Shown here piece by piece: positions 7,502-15,535 of a DNA stretch of 64,000 bases. Within the stretch, counting starts at the first letter, position 1, and every line of letters begins with the position of its first letter. The notes beneath the pieces are model-generated. The model did not search any database. It had not been told where the DNA came from and was given only the letters and a program-made list of their open reading frames with translations. Both the position numbers and the translations under genes were made by a program. The stretch comes from an uncultured Lachnospiraceae bacterium (GTDB lineage: Bacteria > Bacillota > Clostridia > Lachnospirales > Lachnospiraceae), in contig CAOKOL010000006.1 in NCBI GenBank assembly GCA_948470335.1, forward strand, positions 1-64,000, given 5' to 3'.

Positions 7502-8845
7502 ATGATATTTATGAACCAAAAAACAGTAGAAAAGTATTCTTTTACTTTAAATCGTGATGATAATAAAAGATTATTACAGGATAATGATAAATGTGATAAA
7601 TATGATTATCTTATTGCGGTAGGATGCGGCGCAATAGGAGGATTGATAGATATTTTCTTTGTGGGAGCTCCAGGTAATAGTAATTTAGTTAAATGGACAG
7701 ATACACAGACTGATAATATTGTCATGTTATTTGCAAAAAAAATGGGATGGAATCCCCGGAGCGGAAATGAACACAATGTCCACAGCGCTATAGGTTTTCT
7801 GGAAAATGGAAGTCAAAGATCATCGTTTAATGGATTTAAAGTGAATTATGATCAGGCAAAAGGTGCTGACGTAAACAATCTATTTAATATAACTCCTAAA
7901 AATCACCATATGCTATCATTGGCACATTCACCAGATTTGATTGGCCTTTTTTTCTCGGTATTAAATCAGTTTACATCCACAGCTACTTTTGTTGCGAATG
8001 GTCAAATGATCACTGTTGCCACGGATACATTTGAGTTGTATGGGGGGGATTTTATATCAAAATTGTTTTGTGGAATTGCTAATTGGTTTGGGCATGTTAT
8101 GTCTGATATTGCTGGCAGTTCAGGGCGTGTGCAAAGAGGTGCGGGGGTTGTTATACCATTTTATGAGTTGTTTGGGTTTTGTAAATTTGGTAGATTTGAT
8201 GTGGGAAAAGATAAGCAGGATTTGGCGACAATTGCTACAAGAGCATTTCAGGAAGGATATGATTTTAGGTTTGGGATGGCTCAAGCAATCCCAGTAGTGA
8301 CTACAGAATTATCCATAAGATTGATTTGGGCTTTACGGAGGCATTTTCAATATGGGAAGCCGCTAGAGGATTGCATACCAACGCAAAAACATGAGGATTT
8401 GCGTGTGATGTTATTGTTTGGGAATGCTACTTTATGTATGATAGATGGTCTGGATGCGGGAATCAGATCTGGCGGTAATTTTTTAGCCTTTTTTCTGAGA
8501 TTAAATTTAGTTGCATGGATGCGTTTAGTCATACTGGTTTTAAAGGAGGTATGCATCAGAGTTGGTCTTTCAAGCGCATTGGAGATGAAGCTGGAAGCGT
8601 ATCGCAGAATCAATGAAGCATTATTAGATTATTTGCATGAGCTTGAAAAGATTGATATTGCAAGATTTAAGAAAGAAACAGAAACATATAATAGAGAGGT
8701 TAGAGCGCTGATGACTGTCCAAACAGATATAGAGTTAAATCATATGCTTTTGGACATTTTTGACAGACTAGGTTTGGATAAGCCATGGGAGGGTGATTTT
8801 AATGCACATATGTCAAATAAAAATGGAACATTGGTATTTCAATGA
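7502..8845 (+). CDS. Unknown membrane-associated protein of the WYL-headed cassette
   Basis: 447 residues; ATG 7511 is an alternative start. Hydrophobic segments occur at about 37-55 (DYLIAVGCGAIGGLIDIFF), 145-165 (LIGLFFSVLNQFTSTATF), and 325-350 (LAFFLRLNLVAWMRLVILVL). A conserved-looking NHHMLSLAHSPDLIGL lies just before the second. The C-terminal 100 residues form a charged helical region. No enzyme motif is recognised. The stop codon overlaps the start of the YkgJ-like gene (ATGATG), so the two are translationally coupled. The combination of membrane segments and a downstream glycine-zipper protein suggests a membrane-acting complex; this is inference only. Confidence 0.7.
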   Translation: MIFMNQKTVEKYSFTLNRDDNKRLLQDNDKCDKYDYLIAVGCGAIGGLIDIFFVGAPGNSNLVKWTDTQTDNIVMLFAKKMGWNPRSGNEHNVHSAIGFLENGSQRSSFNGFKVNYDQAKGADVNNLFNITPKNHHMLSLAHSPDLIGLFFSVLNQFTSTATFVANGQMITVATDTFELYGGDFISKLFCGIANWFGHVMSDIAGSSGRVQRGAGVVIPFYELFGFCKFGRFDVGKDKQDLATIATRAFQEGYDFRFGMAQAIPVVTTELSIRLIWALRRHFQYGKPLEDCIPTQKHEDLRVMLLFGNATLCMIDGLDAGIRSGGNFLAFFLRLNLVAWMRLVILVLKEVCIRVGLSSALEMKLEAYRRINEALLDYLHELEKIDIARFKKETETYNREVRALMTVQTDIELNHMLLDIFDRLGLDKPWEGDFNAHMSNKNGTLVFQ

Positions 8846-9096
8846 TGTTTACATGTGACCGTTGTGGATGTTGTTGCAGAAACCTGGATAAATCAGAGTT
8901 GTATAAAGAATTAGATAGGGGGGATGGGACATGTAAATATTTACATGGGAATTTATGTTCCATATATAATGAACGACCACTTTTATGTAGAGTAGATGAG
9001 TGCTATGAATCCTATTTTAAAGGAATTATTGAGCGGGAAGTATACGAAAAATTGAATATGGAAGAATGTAAAAGAATAAAGAAAATGGAGGAATAA
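8842..9096 (+). CDS. YkgJ-family cysteine-cluster protein
   Basis: 84 residues with the YkgJ-type metal-binding pattern: CDRCGCCCRN near the N-terminus, then CKYL, LCSIYNERPLLCR and a final ECKR. Members bind zinc or an iron-sulfur cluster, and most have no known function. The start overlaps the preceding stop by 4 bp, and the next gene begins 4 bp after its stop, so the three genes are certainly cotranscribed. In this setting it may be a metal-dependent modifier or sensor for the two flanking membrane-type proteins. Family call is firm; role is unknown. Confidence 0.8.
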   Translation: MMFTCDRCGCCCRNLDKSELYKELDRGDGTCKYLHGNLCSIYNERPLLCRVDECYESYFKGIIEREVYEKLNMEECKRIKKMEE

Positions 9097-9100
9097 AATT

Positions 9101-10438
9101 ATGCCATTACCGTTGATAGTAGGTGCAGCGATAGCTGGTGCAGTTGGTGTTGGAAGTGGTATCCATGGCGCTGCAAAAATGAAAGAAGCAAATGATACTA
9201 TAAAAAATACTGAAAGACGTCACAGAGAAAACCTTGAAAAATATGAAAGAAAAAGTGAAGAAACTAACAGAGACATGGATGCTCTTGGCAAATTAGAATT
9301 GGATATATTGAATAGTTTCAAAGATTTTTCTGACACTATAGAAAAGATACAGAATCGGCCAAAGTTTAATGGTTATACTAAAAATGGGGTAACGTTGCCT
9401 AAATGTGATAAAGAAACATTAAAAAATGTGTCTGTTGGAGCGGGAGTTTTGCTTGGCGGCTTAGGAGGGGCAGCCGCTGGAACGGCAGGAGGATTTGCTG
9501 CGGCTGGTATGACAACTTCTGTGGTTATGGCATTGGGATCAGCATCCACTGGAACGGCGATTTCATCTCTTAGTGGAGCGGCTGCAGTAAACGCAACATT
9601 AGCTGCTCTGGGGGGAGGTTCATTAGCGGCCGGTGGTGGCGGCATGGCATTGGGGGCAACTGTTTTAAATGCGGCAACGCTTGGAGTTGGATTGATGGTA
9701 GGTGGGATTATATTTAATGTTGTAGGAAGCGGATTATCTAATAAAGCGGATGAAGCCTACCAACAAATGAAGAAAGCTGAGGATTCTATTAATAGTATCT
9801 GCTATTTTTTGGGAGCACTGGGAATTACGGCACAAGAATATACAAAATCTCTTACAATGGTTCGAAAAAAATATAAGGAAACTTTTGAACGAGTATCTTA
9901 TACGGTAAATGTATTACATAAAACCGAGTGGAGTAATTTTACGAATGAAGAGGAAATTGCAACACAAAATGCAATATTATTGGTGCAATTGTTATATAAT
10001 ATGTGTAAAGTTAATCTTGTAAAAAAGTCAGAACATGTAGAAGGAATAAATACCGTTAATTTTAAAGGAATCAATGAATCGACACAAATGTCTCAAATGG
10101 TTCTAAATGATATAGAAGGTAAATCTGATATATTCATATCAAATCAAAATAGTTCATACAGCTATGCAAAAGAAAAGAAAGATGACACTAAAGATGTGAA
10201 TGAATATCGCAGTTATGGAAAAGGTACGATAAGATATACAGAAAAATTGGTTGAGCAGGCTGACAAGTTTATTCATCAGACTGACGCATATAGAAAACAT
10301 AAGGAAAGATATAATGAATTATTGAAGGATCTTGCAGAGTATATTGGCGAACTGGAAAATAGAAAATATGGTAGTGCTGAGTTAGATAATTTGAAACAGC
10401 GATATCAAACCTTGTGCGTAAAAAAACTTTGTTTATAG
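9101..10438 (+). CDS. Glycine-zipper coiled-coil protein of the WYL-headed cassette
   Basis: 445 residues. A short N-terminal Gly/Ala helix (VGAAIAGAVGVGSGIHGAAK) is followed by a coiled coil (about 30-85), a long glycine/alanine-zipper region (about 108-215; GAGVLLGGLGGAAAG and related blocks), then a second helical half to the C-terminus. This helix/glycine-zipper/helix design resembles pore-forming or membrane-penetrating proteins. A ggagg site 14 nt upstream supports the ATG. It is the last gene of the tightly packed unit starting at 7502. No named family recognised; a membrane-damaging effector is a reasonable guess, not shown. Confidence 0.7.
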   Translation: MPLPLIVGAAIAGAVGVGSGIHGAAKMKEANDTIKNTERRHRENLEKYERKSEETNRDMDALGKLELDILNSFKDFSDTIEKIQNRPKFNGYTKNGVTLPKCDKETLKNVSVGAGVLLGGLGGAAAGTAGGFAAAGMTTSVVMALGSASTGTAISSLSGAAAVNATLAALGGGSLAAGGGGMALGATVLNAATLGVGLMVGGIIFNVVGSGLSNKADEAYQQMKKAEDSINSICYFLGALGITAQEYTKSLTMVRKKYKETFERVSYTVNVLHKTEWSNFTNEEEIATQNAILLVQLLYNMCKVNLVKKSEHVEGINTVNFKGINESTQMSQMVLNDIEGKSDIFISNQNSSYSYAKEKKDDTKDVNEYRSYGKGTIRYTEKLVEQADKFIHQTDAYRKHKERYNELLKDLAEYIGELENRKYGSAELDNLKQRYQTLCVKKLCL

Positions 10439-10580
10439 AAAAATATTTAGATTTTGATTTCTTATGTATAATTTTTTAAAGACGATTTTATGAATTGTCT
10501 GTGATAGTATACAAACATATTGTATTCTGGCCGAAAAAGGAAGAATGAGTAAATTATCTATATTTTAATAATATACCATA

Positions 10581-10614
10581 TCCTTGATACAATCATATAT
10601 CCATATATCAAGGA
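10581..10614 (+). promoter_or_regulatory. Stem that would hide the ribosome site of the DUF932 gene
   Basis: TCCTTGATA (10581-10589) is the exact complement of TATCAAGGA (10606-10614), and the second arm contains most of the AAGGAGG ribosome site that serves the ATG at 10626. The 16-nt loop is AT-rich. In mRNA this would sequester the site; in DNA it would be a 9-bp dyad operator. Which one applies cannot be told by reading. Confidence 0.5.
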
Positions 10615-10625
10615 GGTAGTATATT

Positions 10626-11558
10626 ATGTCAGCAAACGTCGATACAATGTTTTCCACAAGAATGAAACCGTGGCATGGACTTGGGGTAGTAGTGGAGGAA
10701 TCCCCCACATCTAAAGATGCCCTTCGTTTGGCCGGCCTGAACTGGTCAGTGGAGCAGCGCCCAATCCAGACGGTTGACGGAGTTCCTTTAAACGGTTTCA
10801 AGGCAAACGTGCGTAGCACCGACAAAAAGGTTCTCGGTGTGGTGACGGACAAGTATAAGATTGTCCAGAATGATGAAGCGTTCGCTTTTACCGATGCTTT
10901 GTTAGGAGAGGGCATCACCTATGAAACAGCGGGCTCTTTACAGGAGGGCAGGAAAGTGTGGCTTCTTGCGAAACTCCCCCATAAATACCTGATCTCCGGG
11001 GATGAAGTTACGCCGTACCTGGTATTCTCCAACAGCCATGACGGAAGCGGAGCGATCAAGGTGGCAATGACACCGGTTCGGGTGGTGTGCAACAACACGC
11101 TGAACCTTGCGCTGGCCGAAGCGAAACGCTGCTGGTCAACTATCCATACGGGGAACCTTTCCGGAAAACTCCAGGACGCAAAACAGACTCTTTTACATGC
11201 CGATGCGTATATGCAGGGGCTGGCGAAAGCCTTTGAGGAACTCCGGAAGGTGAAACTGACTGACAGGAAGGTAATGGGATACATTGATATCCTCCTTCCG
11301 GAACTGGATAACCCTACTCCGCAGCAGACAAGAAATATTGTGCGGCTGAAAGAGGATATGAAGGCCAGATATTTTGATGCCCCTGATCTGAAGGACGTGG
11401 GGAAAAACGGATATCGGTTTATCAATGCGGTGTCAGATTTCGCCACTCATGCGAAACCCATCCGTATGACCAGGAACTATCAGGAGAACCTTTTCGGCAG
11501 GACGATGGAGGGAAATGCCCTGATCGACAGAGCTTATGGGATGCTGCGTGCCGCTTAA
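10626..11558 (+). CDS. DUF932 phage/plasmid-like protein
   Basis: 310 residues matching the DUF932 family (TIGR03299-like) carried by phages, plasmids and ICEs. Typical features are the N-terminal WHGLG block (about 17-21), VVTDKYKIVQNDEAFAF, and the middle HDGSGAIKVAMTPVRVVCNN segment; the C-terminus ends in AYGMLRAA. Function is unknown; it travels with DNA recombination or replication genes. A perfect terminator follows at 11644-11678, separating it from the YqaJ gene. Base composition is richer in GC than the genes before it, indicating a different origin within the same element. Confidence 0.88.
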   Translation: MSANVDTMFSTRMKPWHGLGVVVEESPTSKDALRLAGLNWSVEQRPIQTVDGVPLNGFKANVRSTDKKVLGVVTDKYKIVQNDEAFAFTDALLGEGITYETAGSLQEGRKVWLLAKLPHKYLISGDEVTPYLVFSNSHDGSGAIKVAMTPVRVVCNNTLNLALAEAKRCWSTIHTGNLSGKLQDAKQTLLHADAYMQGLAKAFEELRKVKLTDRKVMGYIDILLPELDNPTPQQTRNIVRLKEDMKARYFDAPDLKDVGKNGYRFINAVSDFATHAKPIRMTRNYQENLFGRTMEGNALIDRAYGMLRAA

Positions 11559-11643
11559 ACGCTGGCAGGGAGGCATCGTGTCCGGAAAGGCAGGACGCCA
11601 GTGGTTCGGAGAAAAGTTGAAAACAGAAAATAAAAAACCAAAG

Positions 11644-11678
11644 AAGTGACAGGCTGATACGGGCCTGTCACTTTTTTT
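11644..11678 (+). terminator. Rho-independent terminator after the DUF932 gene
   Basis: Perfect 11-bp stem (aagtgacaggc at 11644-11654, gcctgtcactt at 11663-11673), 8-nt loop, and seven Ts at 11672-11678. It ends 16 bp before the YqaJ start, so YqaJ probably relies on readthrough or a separate promoter. Confidence 0.9.
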
Positions 11679-11694
11679 CGGAAAGGAGCAGAAA

Positions 11695-12624
11695 ATGAAG
11701 GTACTGGTGAAAACAGCAAAGATGCCGAGGGAAGAATGGCTGAGATGGAGGACAAACGGAATCGGCGGTTCCGATGCGTCCGTGATCTTCGGAACCAATC
11801 CTTACCGTTCCATTTTTCACTTATGGATGGAGAAAACAGGGCAGTCGGAACCGGAAGAAAGAGGGACGGAATACACACACTTCGGAACTGTCCTGGAATC
11901 AGTGGTAAAGCAGGAATTTATAAGACGCACGGGTCTGAAAGTGAGGGCTAAAAGGGCGCTTTTGCAGAGCGACGAATATCCGTTTATGCTGGCTGATCTG
12001 GACGGCGTGATCTACGAGGATGGAATGATGAACATCTTTGAGGCAAAGACGGCTTCGGAATATAAAAGGGATATCTGGGAGGAAGGAGTCCCGGAGGAAT
12101 ACGTTCTGCAAGTTCAACATTATATGTCAGTTACCGGGGCTAAAAGGACATATATTGCCGCATTGGTAGGCGGGAATCATTTTGTTTACCATGTCGTGGA
12201 GCGGGATGAAAATCTGATTGCCGAGATTATTCAAAAAGAAAAGGAGTTTTGGGAGAGGAATGTATTACAGGGTGAGGAACCTTTGGCGGACGGCTCAAAG
12301 GCTACCACCGAATACTTAAATGTGAGATATGGAAAATCCGGCGGCGGTACAATTGTTCTGCCAACAGAAGCCCTCGCCCTCTGTGACAGCTATGACGTGC
12401 TTTCGGGGCAGATCAAGGCCCTTGAAGAAGAAAAGGATGCCGTGGCCAATCAGTTGAAGAATTATCTGAAAGAGAACGAGGTTGGTATTATCGGGGACAG
12501 AAAGGTGACATGGAAACAGATCACGGCGAAGGGTTTTGATAAAAAGCGCCTGGAGAAAGAAAATAAAGAGGTTTATGAAGCTTACTTAATAACAAACAGT
12601 TATCGGAAGCTGTCTGTCGCATAG
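11695..12624 (+). CDS. YqaJ-family viral recombinase (lambda-type exonuclease)
   Basis: 309 residues. The N-terminal GIGGSDASVIFGTNPY block is the hallmark of the YqaJ family. Nuclease residues are visible: E69 in FGTVLES, D103 in DLDG, and E116-x-K118 in FEAKT, followed by a QVQHYM helix. It would digest one strand of DNA ends to give the single strand used by an annealing protein, and such a protein is encoded directly downstream. The C-terminal 100 residues are a helical extension seen in many ICE and phage homologues. GGAG before the ATG supports the start. Confidence 0.9.
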   Translation: MKVLVKTAKMPREEWLRWRTNGIGGSDASVIFGTNPYRSIFHLWMEKTGQSEPEERGTEYTHFGTVLESVVKQEFIRRTGLKVRAKRALLQSDEYPFMLADLDGVIYEDGMMNIFEAKTASEYKRDIWEEGVPEEYVLQVQHYMSVTGAKRTYIAALVGGNHFVYHVVERDENLIAEIIQKEKEFWERNVLQGEEPLADGSKATTEYLNVRYGKSGGGTIVLPTEALALCDSYDVLSGQIKALEEEKDAVANQLKNYLKENEVGIIGDRKVTWKQITAKGFDKKRLEKENKEVYEAYLITNSYRKLSVA

Positions 12625-12778
12625 GTATAACGGGAAAAGATTGAAATCTCAGATACGGAATAGGATGTGCCGTATTGTAATGGAAATACGATGTTATATG
12701 GCGGCCAATTCATGGGATATGGTAAGGCCCGTCGATATTTCATCGTTATTTCTATATATAAGGAGTGAGCCATATATT

Positions 12779-13525
12779 ATGAAGGAACCGATTTTCCGCT
12801 TACTGAATGCGGATGAAATCGAATGCAGAGTCGGAACTGTTAATGAAAAAGGGCTGAGTCTGCTTCTATATAAAGACGCAAGGGTGGATTTTAAAATACT
12901 TGACGAGACATTTGGCCCTTACGGATGGCAGAGAACCCATCAGGAGATCAATGGGAATCTGTATTGTACGATTTCCATCTGGGATGAGGAAAAGGGCCAG
13001 TGGATATCCAAGCAGGATGTAGGGACGAAATCTGACTACGAGCAGGAGAAAGGGCAGGCATCCGACAGTTTTAAACGGGCGGCAGTCTGCGCTGGCGTTG
13101 GAAGGGAGCTGTATACGGCTCCCTTTATCTGGGTGTCGGCAGGCCAGGTGGAAATCCGGCCAAAAGGCCAGGGATATACTACCAGTGAACGATTTTTCGT
13201 GAAAGAGATCGGATACAATGACAGGCGCGAAATCAGCCATCTGGTGATTGTCAATTCCAAAGGACAGACAGTTTTCTCAAAGAAATCCGGTCCGGATGCG
13301 CAGGAATCTAATTCGTCCGCAAAGCCGCAGGAAAAGGCGGAGCCGAAAGGCGTACTGGACAAAAGGAAAATTGGCCTGATGATGAAGGAACTGGAACGGA
13401 CAGGAGTGAGCCTGGAAACAGTGCTGGGACGCTACCATTTACAGGATATCAGTCAGATGACGCCGGAGAACTATCAGGATGCTATGAAAGGGCTGAAAAA
13501 GACCAGGGCGAAGGATGCCGCTTAG
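12779..13525 (+). CDS. Rad52-like single-strand annealing protein
   Basis: 248 residues from the ATG at 12779, chosen because aaggagtgag lies 8 nt upstream; an in-frame earlier start has no ribosome site. The annealing core is seen in YKDARVDFKILDETFGPYGW, then YCTISIWD, GTKSDYEQEKGQASDSFKRA and GVGRELY, a signature of Rad52/DUF1071-like phage annealing proteins. The C-terminal third is a Ser/Lys linker plus a helical domain. It pairs with the YqaJ exonuclease to make a Red-type recombination module, known in ICEs such as SXT. A 26-residue ORF follows within 11 bp. Confidence 0.85.
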   Translation: MKEPIFRLLNADEIECRVGTVNEKGLSLLLYKDARVDFKILDETFGPYGWQRTHQEINGNLYCTISIWDEEKGQWISKQDVGTKSDYEQEKGQASDSFKRAAVCAGVGRELYTAPFIWVSAGQVEIRPKGQGYTTSERFFVKEIGYNDRREISHLVIVNSKGQTVFSKKSGPDAQESNSSAKPQEKAEPKGVLDKRKIGLMMKELERTGVSLETVLGRYHLQDISQMTPENYQDAMKGLKKTRAKDAA

Positions 13526-13535
13526 GAGGGAAAGG

Positions 13536-13616
13536 ATGCCAAAGTGGATAATAGAAGTGATTGTTGAAGCGGTAGTTATTGTGGCGAAAGCGATTGCTGA
13601 TAACTGGGAAAAATAA
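13536..13616 (+). CDS. 26-residue hydrophobic peptide ORF
   Basis: A short ORF with an excellent AGGAGG site (13524-13529) 6 nt before its ATG encodes MPKWIIEVIVEAVVIVAKAI followed by ADNWEK. It is almost all Ile, Val and Ala with charges at both ends and in the middle, predicting one helix. The size and composition recall phenol-soluble-modulin-like or type I toxin peptides, but short phage-type accessory peptides are also possible. It lies 10 bp after the annealing protein gene and is probably translated from the same mRNA. Confidence 0.5.
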   Translation: MPKWIIEVIVEAVVIVAKAIADNWEK

Positions 13617-13654
13617 TGTAAAGCGACACCGAAGGGGAATTTCCCAGGTGTATA

Positions 13655-13755
13655 TCACAAAGGTTGCTGCATTTCTGTAGCAGCCTTTGTGACGTGCTAA
13701 ATATTTGTAGCAGACAATAAAGCTGCATATATATAATTGCTGCAAAATTGTGGCT
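13655..13755. repeat. Array 2 of palindromic repeats (30 and 43 bp spacing)
   Basis: Three copies of the same motif as array 1: tgctgcatttctgtagca at 13665, tgctaaatatttgtagca at 13695 and tgctgcaaaattgtggc at 13738, spaced 30 and 43 bp. The first copy is part of a 17-bp stem with two G-U type mismatches (13655-13671 and 13676-13692) and a 4-nt loop. No T-run follows, so termination is not the evident function. The remainder of the gap 13617-14013 contains one gene remnant, listed separately. Confidence 0.75.
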
Positions 13756-13871
13756 GTTGATATGTGTCCGGATATGAGAATGCAGGAATATTTTTTAAGG
13801 TTGATAAATTGCAGTGATGATTCTTTGATATTTTTTATCTGATTTTCGAAGGCGCATAGAGCATCCATTAG

Positions 13872-13973
13872 GAAACAATTGTTCAATATAAGGCAGAAAA
13901 ACATTATTATGGAATTGAGGTGCCGAAAACAAGTCTCACCGAAAATGAATCCGACGGTAAGTCAGAAAGTTGA
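13872..13973 (+). pseudogene. Possible C-terminal remnant of a lost gene
   Basis: After the in-frame stop at 13869, a 33-codon open stretch reads ETIVQYKAEKHYYGIEVPK and then an acidic tail before TGA. The composition looks like the natural end of a protein, but it has no start codon or ribosome site, and the preceding frame is closed. It may be the tail of a gene deleted when the DUF5688 region was assembled. Low confidence. Confidence 0.25.
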
Positions 13974-14013
13974 ACGATTGATATTTGAGCCATTATAAGA
14001 GAGGAAAATTGAT

Positions 14014-14934
14014 ATGGAACAGAACAGGGACAGAGCGGAGGAATATTTAGTTCGGATCGCGGAAAAAGTAAGAGAGATGTTAGGAGTTGATTGCTTTGTA
14101 AAAGCGATGGAAGTGTCAAGCTGCGGCATTATTCAGCCAGGCATTTTTATTATGCCGCCCAAAGGCTTGCCGAGTGTGTCAACGGTTGTCGGGATTATCG
14201 ACATGAATAATTACGGATGGGATTTAACTGACCCGGATGGGTGCGCTGAAAAACTGGTGAGAATGTACGCTGAAAATAAGGAATTGTTGGAATCCCATGG
14301 ATTTACGGAAGAATGCGTGGTGTGGGAGAAAGTTAAAAAGCTTATTTATCCTTTCCTCACATATCAGGAGGAATGTGGGGAGCCTTTTTTTATGGTACAT
14401 AAATGTGTATTGGATTTCGCTGTGGCTTATATGGTGCGGTTTAAGCCGGACCAGAAAACCCCCTGGGTAATCGTAAAGATAACGGAAAGCATGTTCGGCC
14501 TGTGGAGTATCAGCAGAGAGGAACTGCATGATACGGCGATGGAAAATCTGAGAAGGGAAGGCTTTGCCGCAGCCGATTATACGGAGCTGATGAATGGAAC
14601 ATGCGAAATTAGCCCGGAAGATGCGGCGCCGAAGGGAGAACTGGAGACAGGTAAGATGTACGTTCTTACAAATGTCCCAATGTATTATGGGGCGGCGGCA
14701 ATATTGGACATGAAGCTGCTGGAAATGCTGTCCGGGGGAAGAAACCTGTATATACTGCCAATGAACGTGCATAGCGTAGTCGTAATAAAGGATGACGGGA
14801 TGATAAGGGAGCGGTATTGTAATGATGTGGTACAAATGTTTGACAACTCCTGCGATGAAGATGCCGTCAGATTTACAAATCATGCTTATTGTTATGATGG
14901 TGTAAAAAAAGAACTGCGCAGATGCCGCGGATGA
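14014..14934 (+). CDS. DUF5688-family protein (first copy)
   Basis: 306 residues, the usual length of DUF5688 proteins found in Lachnospiraceae mobile elements. The middle YMVRFKPDQK segment and the C-terminal KMYVLTNVPMYYGAAAILD block followed by NLYILPMNVHSVVVI are typical. Function is unknown; members are often multicopy in these elements. GAGAGG upstream supports the ATG. A second, diverged copy follows at 15536, after a RadC-like gene. Confidence 0.85.
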   Translation: MEQNRDRAEEYLVRIAEKVREMLGVDCFVKAMEVSSCGIIQPGIFIMPPKGLPSVSTVVGIIDMNNYGWDLTDPDGCAEKLVRMYAENKELLESHGFTEECVVWEKVKKLIYPFLTYQEECGEPFFMVHKCVLDFAVAYMVRFKPDQKTPWVIVKITESMFGLWSISREELHDTAMENLRREGFAAADYTELMNGTCEISPEDAAPKGELETGKMYVLTNVPMYYGAAAILDMKLLEMLSGGRNLYILPMNVHSVVVIKDDGMIRERYCNDVVQMFDNSCDEDAVRFTNHAYCYDGVKKELRRCRG

Positions 14935-14985
14935 TACATATGCCCGGTATATAAGACATTGAAATAGTGAGCGAAAAATGATGGG

Positions 14986-15017
14986 AAAGAGGTGCCCGGA
15001 TATGGGCATCTCTTTTT
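14986..15017 (+). terminator. Rho-independent terminator after the first DUF5688 gene
   Basis: Arms 14986-14997 (aaagaggtgccc) and 15004-15015 (gggcatctcttt, one G-T) with a 6-nt loop and a T-run to 15017. It lies between the DUF5688 stop (14934) and the next ATG (15033). Confidence 0.85.
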
Positions 15018-15032
15018 CCGCATGGAGGATTA

Positions 15033-15527
15033 ATGATGAATGACGCAAGAGAAAAGGTGGAAGCGCTGATGAAATTCCCCGAAAAAGATAGTTATGTCGG
15101 AATCATCAGATTGCAGATGGTAAGGGAGAAAGAGCATTTATATAATGGGGAACGTTTGAATACCCCGCTGAAAGCAGCCAACTTTATCCGGCCTCTGTTT
15201 CATATGGCCGACAGAGAGATGATGGTTGTGATGAGCCTGAATCGGAGAATGGAGCCTTTGGCCATTGAGGTAGCTGCCGTTGGAGGGATGGACGAGTGTT
15301 GTGTGGATATCAGGAATATCTTTAAACATGCCTTGCTGAATAACGCCGGAAATATTATGTGTTTTCATAATCATCTTGGCGGGAGCAGGGAACCGAGTAT
15401 CGCAGATCGGTTTCTTACGGAAAAAATACGGACTGCGGGGAGGATTATGGGAATTGTATTTGCGGACCATATCATTATAGCAAGGGACGGTTATTACAGT
15501 TTTAAAGAAAACGGAGAGTTGGATTAG
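15033..15527 (+). CDS. RadC-like JAB-domain protein
   Basis: 164 residues. The JAMM motif is complete: H112 and H114 in FHNHLGG, S122 and D125 in PSIAD, followed by GIVFADHIIIARDGYYSFKE as in RadC. It lacks the N-terminal helix-hairpin-helix region of chromosomal RadC. Such short JAB proteins are common on phages, plasmids and ICEs, where they sit with anti-restriction or recombination genes. The chemistry is probably metal-dependent hydrolysis, with substrate unknown. A ggagg site precedes the double ATG (15033/15036). Only 8 bp separate it from the next gene. Confidence 0.88.
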   Translation: MMNDAREKVEALMKFPEKDSYVGIIRLQMVREKEHLYNGERLNTPLKAANFIRPLFHMADREMMVVMSLNRRMEPLAIEVAAVGGMDECCVDIRNIFKHALLNNAGNIMCFHNHLGGSREPSIADRFLTEKIRTAGRIMGIVFADHIIIARDGYYSFKENGELD

Positions 15528-15535
15528 CGGAGGGA

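Noticed and set aside
12641..12778. Upstream extension of the annealing protein by 46 residues
   Set aside because: The extension lacks a ribosome site and domain similarity; ATG 12779 has a strong site and starts the conserved region closely.
172..13755. The palindromic repeats as a CRISPR array
   Set aside because: The intervals between repeats are too short and not spacer-like, repeats are imperfect palindromes, and no cas gene is seen.
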